A DNA stretch of 12,104 nucleotides from Oscillospiraceae bacterium (GTDB taxonomy: Bacteria > Bacillota > Clostridia > Oscillospirales > Oscillospiraceae): NCBI GenBank assembly GCA_029009035.1, contig JAQXJQ010000088.1, forward strand, positions 1 to 12,104. The letters run 5' to 3'. A program made the translations under genes and the position numbers. Below the pieces are notes generated by a model that worked only from the letters and a program-made list of their open reading frames with translations, had not been told where the DNA came from and made no database searches. This document shows, piece by piece, positions 1-6,670 of this stretch (positions are counted from its first letter, which is position 1; the number at the start of each line of letters is the position of its first letter).

Positions 1-237
1 TGCGAACTGAGAAGTGTTTTTTCTGAGGCACATGTCCTCAGAAAAAACGGATTTCACTTTATTCCGTCATCTGCGGATGACGGAACTCTGCGAGGCTCTT
101 GCACTTCGTGCAGGTAAATCTGGCTTTTTCGACAGCCTCAACCACCATTCTTCCCGAATAGAATGGCGGTTGTTCTTTTTTACCGAATATTTCCCCTGAA
201 ACCCCCATAAAATGCACAAAAAATCGGGTCATTTCTC
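1..237. other. Gene-free, hairpin-rich upstream region
   Basis: No convincing gene is present. Short frames on both strands lack ribosome binding sites and have low-complexity or implausible products. Several inverted repeats lie one after another: a 13-bp stem 16-28/36-48 with a 7-nt loop; a perfect 10-bp stem 62-71/76-85 with loop TGCG; an outer 6-bp stem 92-97/134-139 enclosing a small 5-bp stem 100-104/108-112; and a terminator-like stem 140-151/160-171. Such tandem stems suggest an intergenic repeat (REP/MITE-like) or the 3' end of an untranslated RNA from a gene to the left. The density of structure is seen directly; the interpretation is inference. Confidence 0.5.
140..181 (+). terminator. 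Probable rho-independent terminator ahead of the ylxM promoter
   Basis: A 12-bp stem (140-151 with 160-171, one A-C mismatch, 8-nt loop) is followed by GTTC and a run of six T at 176-181. This is the layout of an intrinsic terminator reading rightward. It would end a transcript from the left of the window, or from the hairpin region itself, before the ylxM promoter begins at 238. Confidence 0.5.
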
Positions 238-266
238 TTGACAACCCACAACATCTATGGTATAGT
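238..266 (+). promoter_or_regulatory. Sigma-A promoter of the ylxM-ffh operon
   Basis: TTGACA (238-243) and TATAGT (261-266) are separated by exactly 17 bp, so 11 of 12 bases match the vegetative consensus. Transcription would start near 273. The first bases of the message would form a 7-bp stem (274-280 with 289-295), a 5'-terminal hairpin of a kind that can stabilise mRNA. The ylxM ribosome binding site GGAGGTG (307-313) lies free downstream of it. Confidence 0.8.
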
Positions 267-320
267 ATTTGCTTGTAAAGTACCAAAGCTTTACAGATAA
301 ACTCACGGAGGTGCGTAACA

Positions 321-692
321 ATGAAAAATCAGGCTTACCGCATGGCGATGCTCTTTGATTTTTACGGCGATCTGCTCACAGAGCGTCAGAAGGAATTTTA
401 CGACCTCTACTACAACGAAGACCTCTCCCTTTCCGAGATCGCGGAAAACTACGGCATCTCCCGCCAGGGCGTCCGTGATGTGATCGTCCGGGCCGAGGCC
501 GCTATGACCGAGATCGAGGACAAGACCCACATCATCCGCCGCTTCAATCAGACCCGCAAGATCGTGGGCGAGATCGACGCCGCTGCCGACCGCCTGCTGA
601 AGTGCGTCAACGACGGCAGCTACAGCGACGCTGAGCTGGATGAGATCGGCCGGGTCATCAAGGAAAACACCGCCAAGCTCACACAGGAGTAA
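321..692 (+). CDS. ylxM: YlxM family HTH protein, SRP-associated (UPF0122)
   Basis: This 123-residue protein resembles the YlxM/UPF0122 family, small helix-turn-helix proteins encoded next to ffh in Firmicutes and thought to modulate the signal recognition particle pathway. The N-terminal half is sigma-70 region 4-like: LTERQKEFYDLYY (about 19-31), then a helix-turn-helix at about 36-60 containing LSEIAENYGISRQGVRD. The C-terminal half is predicted helical and acidic. The ATG follows GGAGGTG with a 7-nt gap. The stop codon lies 4 nt before the ffh start, so the two are almost certainly co-transcribed and translationally coupled. Family assignment is secure; the molecular role is less settled in the family as a whole. 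Confidence 0.93.
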   Translation: MKNQAYRMAMLFDFYGDLLTERQKEFYDLYYNEDLSLSEIAENYGISRQGVRDVIVRAEAAMTEIEDKTHIIRRFNQTRKIVGEIDAAADRLLKCVNDGSYSDAELDEIGRVIKENTAKLTQE

Positions 693-696
693 ACCG

Positions 697-2037
697 ATGG
701 CATTTGAGAGTTTAACCGAAAAGCTGTCCGCCACCTTTAAGAAGCTGCGCGGCAAGGGTCGTCTTTCCGAGGCCGACGTCAAGGAGGCCATGAAGGAGAT
801 CAAGATGGCGCTGCTGGAGGCGGACGTCAACTTTAAGGTGGTCAAGAATTTCGTGGCTACCGTTTCCCAGCGGGCTGTGGGCGCCGATGTGATGGAGTCC
901 CTCACCCCCGGGCAGATGATCGTCAAGATCGTCAACGAGGAGCTGACCGCGCTGATGGGCGGCGGCGACAGCAAGCTGAACATCTCCTCCGCTCCCCCCA
1001 CCGTGGTCATGCTGGTGGGTCTTCAGGGCGCAGGTAAAACCACCAACGGCGCAAAGCTGGCGGGTCTCATGAAAAAGCAGGGCAAGCGTCCTCTGCTTGC
1101 CGCCTGCGATGTGTACCGCCCCGCTGCCATTCAGCAGTTGGAAGTGGTGGGTTCCCAGCTTGATATTCCCGTGTTCCAAATGGGTCAGACCGACCCTGTG
1201 GATATTGCCAGGGCCGCCATTGAGCACGCCAAAAAGCACGGAAACGACCTGGTGTTTCTGGACACCGCCGGCCGCCTCCATGTGGACGAGGCTCTGATGG
1301 ACGAGCTGCGAAACATCAAATCCGCCGTCAACCCCACCGAGATCCTGCTGGTGGTGGACGCCATGATCGGTCAGGACGCCGTCACCGCCGCAAAGGCCTT
1401 TGACGACGCACTGGACATCACCGGCGTGATGCTCACCAAGCTGGACGGCGACGCCCGCGGCGGCGCAGCCCTCTCCATCCGCGCTGTCACCGGAAAGCCC
1501 ATCAAGTTCGCCGGTATCGGCGAAAAGCTGGACAATGTGGAGGTCTTTCACCCCGACCGAATGGCAAGCCGGATCCTGGGCATGGGCGATGTGCTCTCTC
1601 TCATCGAAAAGGCGGAGCAAAATCTGGACGCCAAAAAAGCTGCCGAGCAGATGGAGCGCCTGAGAAAGAACAAGTTCACTCTGGCCGACTTCTACGATCA
1701 GCTGGTCCAGCTCAAGAGCATGGGCTCCATGCAGGACATCGCCTCCATGCTCCCCGGTATGGGCGGCAAAAAGCTGGACCTCAATGTGGATGAAAAACAG
1801 CTCGCCCGGGTGGAGGCCATCATCCAGTCCATGACTCCTTATGAGCGGGAGAACCCCTCGGTGCTGAACTCCAGCCGCAAAAAGCGCATCGCCGCCGGCT
1901 CCGGCACGCAGGTGGTGGATGTGAACCGGCTGCTGAAGCAGTTCGAGTCCATCCAGCTGCTGACAAAGCAGTTTGCCGACCCCAAGCGCTCCCGCGGCCT
2001 TCTGAACAAGTTCAAGGGCATGGGGCTCCCCTTCTGA
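697..2037 (+). CDS. ffh: Signal recognition particle protein Ffh (SRP54)
   Basis: This is the 446-residue GTPase of the bacterial signal recognition particle, which binds 4.5S/6S SRP RNA and signal sequences of nascent membrane proteins and docks with FtsY. An N-terminal helical N domain (about 1-90) precedes the NG GTPase domain: P-loop GLQGAGKTT at 108-116, DTAGRL at 189-194 and TKLDGD at 247-252 followed by the ARGG motif. The methionine-rich M domain (about 300-446) includes the MGSMQDIASMLPGM segment. The ATG at 697 is chosen over an in-frame start at 640 because MAFESLTEKL is the usual family N terminus, ACAGGAG sits just upstream, and 640 would overlap ylxM. Length is normal. No SRP RNA or ftsY gene is visible in the window. 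Confidence 0.98.
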   Translation: MAFESLTEKLSATFKKLRGKGRLSEADVKEAMKEIKMALLEADVNFKVVKNFVATVSQRAVGADVMESLTPGQMIVKIVNEELTALMGGGDSKLNISSAPPTVVMLVGLQGAGKTTNGAKLAGLMKKQGKRPLLAACDVYRPAAIQQLEVVGSQLDIPVFQMGQTDPVDIARAAIEHAKKHGNDLVFLDTAGRLHVDEALMDELRNIKSAVNPTEILLVVDAMIGQDAVTAAKAFDDALDITGVMLTKLDGDARGGAALSIRAVTGKPIKFAGIGEKLDNVEVFHPDRMASRILGMGDVLSLIEKAEQNLDAKKAAEQMERLRKNKFTLADFYDQLVQLKSMGSMQDIASMLPGMGGKKLDLNVDEKQLARVEAIIQSMTPYERENPSVLNSSRKKRIAAGSGTQVVDVNRLLKQFESIQLLTKQFADPKRSRGLLNKFKGMGLPF

Positions 2038-2048
2038 TCTGTTGGTTA

Positions 2049-2077
2049 TTGTCGTCAGACAGTTCCATATATATCAA
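2049..2077 (+). promoter_or_regulatory. Weak candidate promoter before rpsP
   Basis: The 74-bp gap between ffh and rpsP is much more AT-rich than the flanking genes. TTGTCG (2049-2054) and TATCAA (2072-2077) are 17 bp apart, each matching 4 of 6 consensus bases. A perfect TATAAT also lies at 2088-2093, but it has no good -35 and sits too close to the rpsP ribosome binding site. An extra promoter for the ribosomal protein gene is plausible but not proven. Confidence 0.27.
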
Positions 2078-2111
2078 TCAATTTATTTATAATATTTGGA
2101 GGTAAATCAAA

Positions 2112-2348
2112 ATGGTTAAAATCAGACTGCGCCGCATGGGCGCCAAGAAGGCTCCTTTCTACCGTGTTGTCGTCGCCGACTCCCGCTATCCCCGCAACGG
2201 CCGCTTTATCGAGGAGATCGGCACTTATGATCCCCGTCAGGAGCCCGCTGCTGTGAACATTGATGTGGAGCGTGCTCAGGCCTGGATCAAGACCGGTGCT
2301 CAGCCCACCGACACTGTTCGCGACCTGCTGAAGAAGGCCGGCCTGTAA
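2112..2348 (+). CDS. rpsP: 30S ribosomal protein S16
   Basis: This 78-residue basic protein is ribosomal protein S16, which binds 16S rRNA and helps assemble the 30S body. The N terminus MVKIRLRRMGAKKAPFYRVV and the following ADSRYPRNGRFIEEIGTYDP are the family signature, and the length is typical. A strong GGAGGT site (2098-2103) precedes the ATG. It heads the conserved rpsP-khpA-rimM-trmD order found across Bacillota, 14 bp before the first possible (TTG) start of khpA and 26 bp before its likely ATG. Confidence 0.98.
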   Translation: MVKIRLRRMGAKKAPFYRVVVADSRYPRNGRFIEEIGTYDPRQEPAAVNIDVERAQAWIKTGAQPTDTVRDLLKKAGL

Positions 2349-2374
2349 GCCATCCGCACGGATTGGAGGCCCTC

Positions 2375-2605
2375 ATGAAGGATTTGCTCACTTATATTGC
2401 CCAGAGCCTTGTGGAGCACCCCGAGTCGGTGTCTGTCACCGAGCACGAGACTGCCGCAGAAACGGTGCTGGAGCTGCGGGTGGCTCCTGATGACATGGGC
2501 AAGGTGATCGGCCGTCAGGGCCGCATTGCCAAGGAGATCCGTGCTCTGATGCGCAGCGTTGCCCAGCGTCAAGGCAAAAAGATCTCTGTCGATATCATCG
2601 ATTAA
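2375..2605 (+). CDS. khpA: KH-domain RNA-binding protein KhpA
   Basis: This 76-residue protein is KhpA (YlqC), a small RNA-binding protein that pairs with KhpB in Gram-positive bacteria and affects RNA metabolism and cell division or elongation. Almost the whole chain is one KH domain, with the nucleic-acid-gripping loop GKVIGRQGR at residues 42-50. ATG 2375 is preferred over an in-frame TTG at 2363: GGAGG at 2365-2369 overlaps the would-be extended coding sequence and is correctly spaced from 2375, and MKDLLTYIAQSLVEHP is the usual N terminus. It sits between rpsP and rimM as in most Firmicutes. Confidence 0.95.
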   Translation: MKDLLTYIAQSLVEHPESVSVTEHETAAETVLELRVAPDDMGKVIGRQGRIAKEIRALMRSVAQRQGKKISVDIID

Positions 2606-2610
2606 CAAAC

Positions 2611-2650
2611 AAGGCGGGGGCTGACGCCCCCGCCTTTCCACATTTTTTGT
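2611..2650 (+). terminator. Strong hairpin between khpA and rimM, possible attenuating terminator
   Basis: A perfect 11-bp GC-rich stem (2611-2621 with 2626-2636, loop TGAC) follows the khpA stop by 5 nt. The T run is interrupted: TTT at 2635-2637, then CCACA, then six T at 2644-2649. The stem is strong enough for an intrinsic terminator but the tail is displaced. It probably causes partial termination or protects the 3' end of the rpsP-khpA message. Confidence 0.6.
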
Positions 2651-2666
2651 TTGAGAGGTTCTGCCC

Positions 2667-3155
2667 ATGAGTAAAACAGATTATCTGGAATGCGGAAAGA
2701 TCGTGAACACCCACGGTATCCGCGGTGAAGTGAAGATCGTCCCCTGGGCGGACAGCCCGGAGTTCGTGTGCGGCCTGCCTGCGCTGTACCTGGACGGCAA
2801 GCGTCTGGCCGTGCGCAGCGCCCGCGTCCACAAGGGGAATGTCATCGCCCTTCTGGAGGGCGTGGACGATGTGAATGCCGCCATGCTGCTGAAAAACAAG
2901 GTGGTCTCCATGGCCCGGGAGGACGCCGACCTGCCCGAGGGCAGCTTCTTCCTCAGCGATATCATCGGTCTGCGTGTCATTGACGAAGAGGGGCGCGAAC
3001 TGGGTACGCTGAAGGAGATCCTCTCCCCCTCTCTCCAGCAGGTCTATGTGGTGGAAGGCGAGCGGGAGATCCTCATACCCGCTGTCCCCCAGTTCATTCT
3101 GGAGACCAATACAGAGGACGGATATATCAAAGTCCGGCTCATTGATGGGATGTGA
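2667..3155 (+). CDS. rimM: 16S rRNA processing / ribosome maturation factor RimM
   Basis: This 162-residue protein is RimM, which binds ribosomal protein S19 and assists maturation of the 30S head. The N-terminal domain opens with the family pattern GKIVNTHGIRGEVKI (10-24). The C-terminal PRC-barrel (about 91-162) contains DIIGLRVIDEEGRELGTL and the typical ending REILIPAVPQFI followed by a short tail. The ATG has a modest GAGAGG site (2653-2658). The stop lies 4 nt before the trmD ATG, so the two are translationally coupled. It follows khpA across a hairpin that may set their relative expression. Confidence 0.96.
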   Translation: MSKTDYLECGKIVNTHGIRGEVKIVPWADSPEFVCGLPALYLDGKRLAVRSARVHKGNVIALLEGVDDVNAAMLLKNKVVSMAREDADLPEGSFFLSDIIGLRVIDEEGRELGTLKEILSPSLQQVYVVEGEREILIPAVPQFILETNTEDGYIKVRLIDGM

Positions 3156-3159
3156 CGCC

Positions 3160-3909
3160 ATGTACCGCATTGACATTATGACCCTGTTCCCCGACACCGT
3201 GGGCGACGTGCTGTCCGAGTCCATCCTGGGCCGTGCCCAGGAGCGGGATCATCTCCGCATCGACACCCATCAGATCCGGGACTACACCTTGAACAAACAA
3301 AAGCAGGTGGACGACTACCCCTATGGCGGGGGCCGCGGCGCCGTGATGCAGGCCGACCCCCTCTACCAGTGCTGGCAGCACATCTGTGACGAGCGCGGCA
3401 CACGCCCCCACACCATCTATCTGTCCCCCTGCGGCAAGACCTTTACCCAGGCGGACGCCCGCCGTCTGGCCGCCGATTACGACCACCTCATTCTCGTCTG
3501 CGGCCACTATGAGGGCATCGACCAGCGGTTTATCGACGCCTATGTGGACGAGGAGATCTCTCTGGGCGACTTTGTGCTCACCGGCGGCGAGATCGCCGCC
3601 ATGGCGGTGGCCGACGCCGTGAGCCGCATGATCCCCGGCGTTCTCCCCGACCCCGAGTGCTTTGAGAACGAGAGCCATTGGGACGGACTTCTGGAGTACC
3701 CCCAGTACTCCCGCCCCGCCGTGTGGCATGACATGGCGGTACCCGAGATCCTCACCTCCGGCAACCATGCCAACATCGCCAAATGGCGCAGAAAACAGTC
3801 CCTCATCCGCACCCGCGACCGGAGACCCGATATGTACGCCAAGCTGGATCTGTCCTCCAAGGCGGATCAGAAGCTGCTGAAGGAAATCGAAGCGGAGGAA
3901 CAGGCATGA
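3160..3909 (+). CDS. trmD: tRNA (guanine-N1-)-methyltransferase TrmD
   Basis: This 249-residue SPOUT-class enzyme methylates G37 at N1 in tRNAs, using S-adenosylmethionine, to prevent +1 frameshifting. Visible motifs are DDYPYGGGRGAVM (51-63), YLSP (87-90), GHYEGID (115-121) and GDFVLTGGE (136-144). The last three form the trefoil-knot cofactor site; IPGVLP (158-163) and GNHANIAKWR (201-210) follow. ATG 3160 matches the family N terminus MYRIDIMTLFP; an in-frame ATG at 3145 overlaps rimM and adds five residues. There is no clear Shine-Dalgarno sequence, so translation probably depends on ribosomes finishing rimM. The gene overlaps rsmA by ATGA (3906-3909). Confidence 0.97.
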   Translation: MYRIDIMTLFPDTVGDVLSESILGRAQERDHLRIDTHQIRDYTLNKQKQVDDYPYGGGRGAVMQADPLYQCWQHICDERGTRPHTIYLSPCGKTFTQADARRLAADYDHLILVCGHYEGIDQRFIDAYVDEEISLGDFVLTGGEIAAMAVADAVSRMIPGVLPDPECFENESHWDGLLEYPQYSRPAVWHDMAVPEILTSGNHANIAKWRRKQSLIRTRDRRPDMYAKLDLSSKADQKLLKEIEAEEQA

Positions 3910-4760
3910 ACCTCACCGACATCAATCAAATCAAGGCTCTGCTGGGCCGCCACGGCTTTCGCTTCTCCAAGTCCATGGGCCAGAACTTTCTCATCGAGAG
4001 CTGGGTGCCTCACGATATCTCCGAGGCAGCCGGTCTGGATGAACACACCGGCGTGCTGGAGATCGGTCCCGGCATCGGTCCGCTGACCCAGCAGCTGGCG
4101 CTGAGAGCCGGTAAGGTGGCCGCCATCGAGCTGGACCGTGACCTGCTGCCCATTCTTGCCGAGACCATGGCCGATCACCCCAATGTGGAGATCGTCCCCG
4201 GCGACGCCATGAAGCTGGACCTCCCTGCTCTGTGCGGGGAGAAGTTTGCCGGGTTGGAGCGGGTCAAGGCCTGCGCCAACCTCCCCTACAACATCACCAC
4301 CCCGGTGATCACCCGGCTGCTGGAGAGCGGATTGTTCTCCGGTATCACGGTGATGATCCAGCGGGAGGTGGTCAAGCGTATCTGCGCCGCTCCCGGCGAC
4401 TCCGACTGCGGCGCATTCTCTCTCTTCTGCCAGTATTACGCGGAATGTGAATATCTCTTTGAGGTGCCGCCGGAGTGCTTTATCCCCGCGCCCAAGGTCA
4501 CTTCCGCCGTCATCCGCCTCACCCCCCGCACCGCTCCCCCGGTGGACGCCGACCCCGACGCCCTGTTCGCCGTCATCCGCGCCGCCTATGCCCAGCGCCG
4601 CAAGACGCTGCTCAACGCCCTGTCCGCCGCCTATGGCAGCCGCTTCTCCAAGGAGGAGCTTCGGCAGTTCATTTTTGACAGTGGGTTATCCGAAAATGTG
4701 CGCGGAGAGCGGTTAAATCTGACAGATTTCGCCATCTTAGCAAAATTTTTGCATAATTGA
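3906..4760 (+). CDS. rsmA: 16S rRNA (adenine1518-N6/adenine1519-N6)-dimethyltransferase RsmA/KsgA
   Basis: This 284-residue enzyme dimethylates two adjacent adenines in the 3'-terminal hairpin of 16S rRNA, a late check on 30S assembly. It has GQNFL (25-29), the SAM-binding motif LEIGPGIGPLT (51-61), the motif-II acidic residue in AAIELD, and the catalytic NLPYNI (125-130). The C-terminal helical domain contains FIPAPKVTSAVIRL, typical of KsgA. GGAGGAA (3894-3900) lies inside the end of trmD, 5 nt before the ATG, so this start is favoured over an in-frame start at 3783. Placement directly after trmD with a 4-nt overlap is unusual, because rplS normally follows trmD and rsmA usually neighbours rnmV. 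Confidence 0.97.
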   Translation: MNLTDINQIKALLGRHGFRFSKSMGQNFLIESWVPHDISEAAGLDEHTGVLEIGPGIGPLTQQLALRAGKVAAIELDRDLLPILAETMADHPNVEIVPGDAMKLDLPALCGEKFAGLERVKACANLPYNITTPVITRLLESGLFSGITVMIQREVVKRICAAPGDSDCGAFSLFCQYYAECEYLFEVPPECFIPAPKVTSAVIRLTPRTAPPVDADPDALFAVIRAAYAQRRKTLLNALSAAYGSRFSKEELRQFIFDSGLSENVRGERLNLTDFAILAKFLHN

Positions 4761-4770
4761 CATTTTTCAC

Positions 4771-4799
4771 TTGCATTTTTTGCTTTTTCGCGCTAAACT
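4771..4799 (+). promoter_or_regulatory. Weak candidate promoter for pckG
   Basis: The 78-bp gap between rsmA and pckG is T-rich and markedly poorer in GC than its surroundings. TTGCAT (4771-4776) and TAAACT (4794-4799) are 17 bp apart, but match consensus at only 3 and 4 of 6 positions. A perfect TTGACA (4757-4762) overlaps the rsmA stop but has no -10 at the right distance. A separate pckG promoter is expected from the change of function. Which hexamers are used is uncertain. Confidence 0.3.
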
Positions 4800-4838
4800 A
4801 CTGTCACACCATCCCTCTACCGGAAAGGACGATTTGAT

Positions 4839-6611
4839 ATGGCTTTGACCAATAACAAAGCAGTGCTCAGTTGGATCGATGAAATGGCGGCAAAGACCTG
4901 CCCCGATGAGATCGTCTGGATCGACGGCAGCGAGGCTCAGCTGGATGAGCTGCGCAAGCTGGCTGTGGACACCGGAGTCCTGATCGAACTCAACCAGGAG
5001 AAGCTCCCCGGCTGCTACCTCCATCGCACCGATCCCAACGATGTGGCCCGCGTGGAAGACCGCACCTTCATCTGCTGCAAGAAAGAAGAGGACGCCGGTC
5101 CCACCAATCACTGGATGGATCCCGAGGCAATGTACGATAAGCTCTACAAGCTGTACGAGGGTTCCATGAAGGGCCGCACCATGTATGTGATCCCCTACTC
5201 CATGGGCGTCGTGGGCTCCCCCTTTGCCAAGTACGGCATCGAGCTCACCGACTCCGTGTATGTGGTTCTGAATATGGCCATTATGACCCGCGTGGGCGTC
5301 TCCGTGCTGGACGCGCTGGGCGACGATCCCAACTTCATCAAGGGTCTCCACTCTCAGGGCACGCTGGACAAGGAAAACAAGTACATCGTCCACTTCCCCG
5401 AGGACAACACCATCATGTCCATCAACTCCAACTACGGCGGCAATGTCCTTCAGGGCAAGAAGTGCTTCGCACTGCGCATCGCCTCCAACCTGGGCCGCCA
5501 GGAGGGTTGGATGGCCGAGCACATGCTCATTCTGGGCATTGAAAATCCTCAGGGCGAGGTGCGCTACCTCTCCGCCGCCTTCCCCTCTGCCTGCGGCAAG
5601 ACCAATCTGGCCATGCTCATCCCTCCCGAGGGATATCAGAAGGCCGGTTGGAAGGTCTGGTGCGTGGGCGACGACATCGCCTGGCTGCGTGTGGGCGCCG
5701 ACGGCCGCCTGTGGGCCGTCAACCCCGAGAACGGCTTCTTCGGCGTGGCCCCCGGCACCAACGCCAAATCCAACTTCAACGCCCTGGAGTCCACCAAGCG
5801 CGGCACCATCTTCACCAATGTGGCCTACGATCCCGCCGACGGCACCGTGTGGTGGGACGGTCTGACCAAGGGGGACGCCATTCCCGCCCACCTGGTGGAC
5901 TGGAACGGTCTGGACTGGAACCGCGGCGACGAAAAGAAGCCCGCTCATCCCAACAGCCGGTTCACCGCCCCCGCCAAGTACTGCCCCTGCATCTCCCCCG
6001 AGTTTGAAAATCCCCAGGGCGTGCCCATCTCCGCCATCGTCTTCGGCGGCCGCCGGGCCAAGACCGCTCCGCTGGTCTATCAGTCCCGCAGCTGGGAGCA
6101 CGGTGTGTTCGTTGGCTCCATCATGGCCTCTGAGACCACCGCTGCCGCCGCCGGCGCCGTGGGTGTGGTCCGCCGCGATCCCATGGCCATGCTCCCCTTC
6201 TGCGGTTATCACATGGCCGACTACTGGCAGCATTGGCTGGACATGGGCAAGGCCATCTCCAACCAGCCCAAGATCTTCAACGTCAACTGGTTCCGTACCG
6301 ATGACGACGGCAACTTCATCTGGCCCGGCTTCGGCGACAACCTGCGGGTTCTGGAATGGATCATGAAGCGCTGCTTCGACGAGGCGGACGCCAACGAGAC
6401 CGCCATCGGCTATCAGCCCAAGGTGGAGGACATTAATCTGGAGGGCACCGATGTGAGCGCGGAGACCCTCACCGAGCTGCTGCAGGTAGACAAAGAGCTC
6501 TGGCTGCAGGAAGTGGAGGGCATCAAGGAGTTCTACGCCAAGTTCGGCAACAAACTCCCCGCCGAGCTCTCCCACCAGCTGTCTGTGCTGGAAAGCAATC
6601 TCAACCGGTAA
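4839..6611 (+). CDS. pckG: Phosphoenolpyruvate carboxykinase (GTP)
   Basis: This 590-residue cytosolic enzyme interconverts oxaloacetate plus GTP with phosphoenolpyruvate, CO2 and GDP, linking the C4-acid pool to glycolysis or gluconeogenesis. The GTP-type family is clear. The nucleotide-binding loop FPSACGKTNLAML (248-260) carries the reactive cysteine (C252) and K254. NGFFGVAPGTN, the arginine-rich N-terminal segment with CYLHRTDPNDVARVEDRTF, EGWMAEHMLILG, and RRAKTAPLVYQSRSWEHGVF are all present. Length is full (family about 590-620). The start has GGAAAGGA (4822-4829). It is flanked by a T-rich leader and a strong terminator, so it is probably monocistronic. In anaerobes the enzyme can also run toward oxaloacetate; direction cannot be told from sequence. 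Confidence 0.97.
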   Translation: MALTNNKAVLSWIDEMAAKTCPDEIVWIDGSEAQLDELRKLAVDTGVLIELNQEKLPGCYLHRTDPNDVARVEDRTFICCKKEEDAGPTNHWMDPEAMYDKLYKLYEGSMKGRTMYVIPYSMGVVGSPFAKYGIELTDSVYVVLNMAIMTRVGVSVLDALGDDPNFIKGLHSQGTLDKENKYIVHFPEDNTIMSINSNYGGNVLQGKKCFALRIASNLGRQEGWMAEHMLILGIENPQGEVRYLSAAFPSACGKTNLAMLIPPEGYQKAGWKVWCVGDDIAWLRVGADGRLWAVNPENGFFGVAPGTNAKSNFNALESTKRGTIFTNVAYDPADGTVWWDGLTKGDAIPAHLVDWNGLDWNRGDEKKPAHPNSRFTAPAKYCPCISPEFENPQGVPISAIVFGGRRAKTAPLVYQSRSWEHGVFVGSIMASETTAAAAGAVGVVRRDPMAMLPFCGYHMADYWQHWLDMGKAISNQPKIFNVNWFRTDDDGNFIWPGFGDNLRVLEWIMKRCFDEADANETAIGYQPKVEDINLEGTDVSAETLTELLQVDKELWLQEVEGIKEFYAKFGNKLPAELSHQLSVLESNLNR

Positions 6612-6616
6612 ACGCA

Positions 6617-6662
6617 AAGGGGCTGTTGCAGAATATTCCTTCTGCAGCAGCCCTTTCTGTTT
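6617..6662 (+). terminator. Rho-independent terminator of pckG
   Basis: Five bases after the pckG stop there is a 17-bp stem (6617-6633 with 6640-6656, loop TATTCC, two G-T wobbles). It ends in TTT and continues CTGTTTGT. The stem is long and perfectly placed; the U-tract is moderate. Confidence 0.82.
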
Positions 6663-6670
6663 GTCTCCGA

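Noticed and set aside
16..48. 13-bp hairpin as a terminator
   Set aside because: The T run is on the 5' arm on both strands, so no U-tract follows the stem in either direction.
640..696. N-terminal extension of ffh
   Set aside because: It would overlap ylxM, lacks its own ribosome binding site, and adds residues not seen in the family; ATG 697 fits better.
3783..3905. N-terminal extension of rsmA inside trmD
   Set aside because: The added 41 residues are the trmD sequence read in another frame; GGAGGAA and MNLTDINQIK support ATG 3906.
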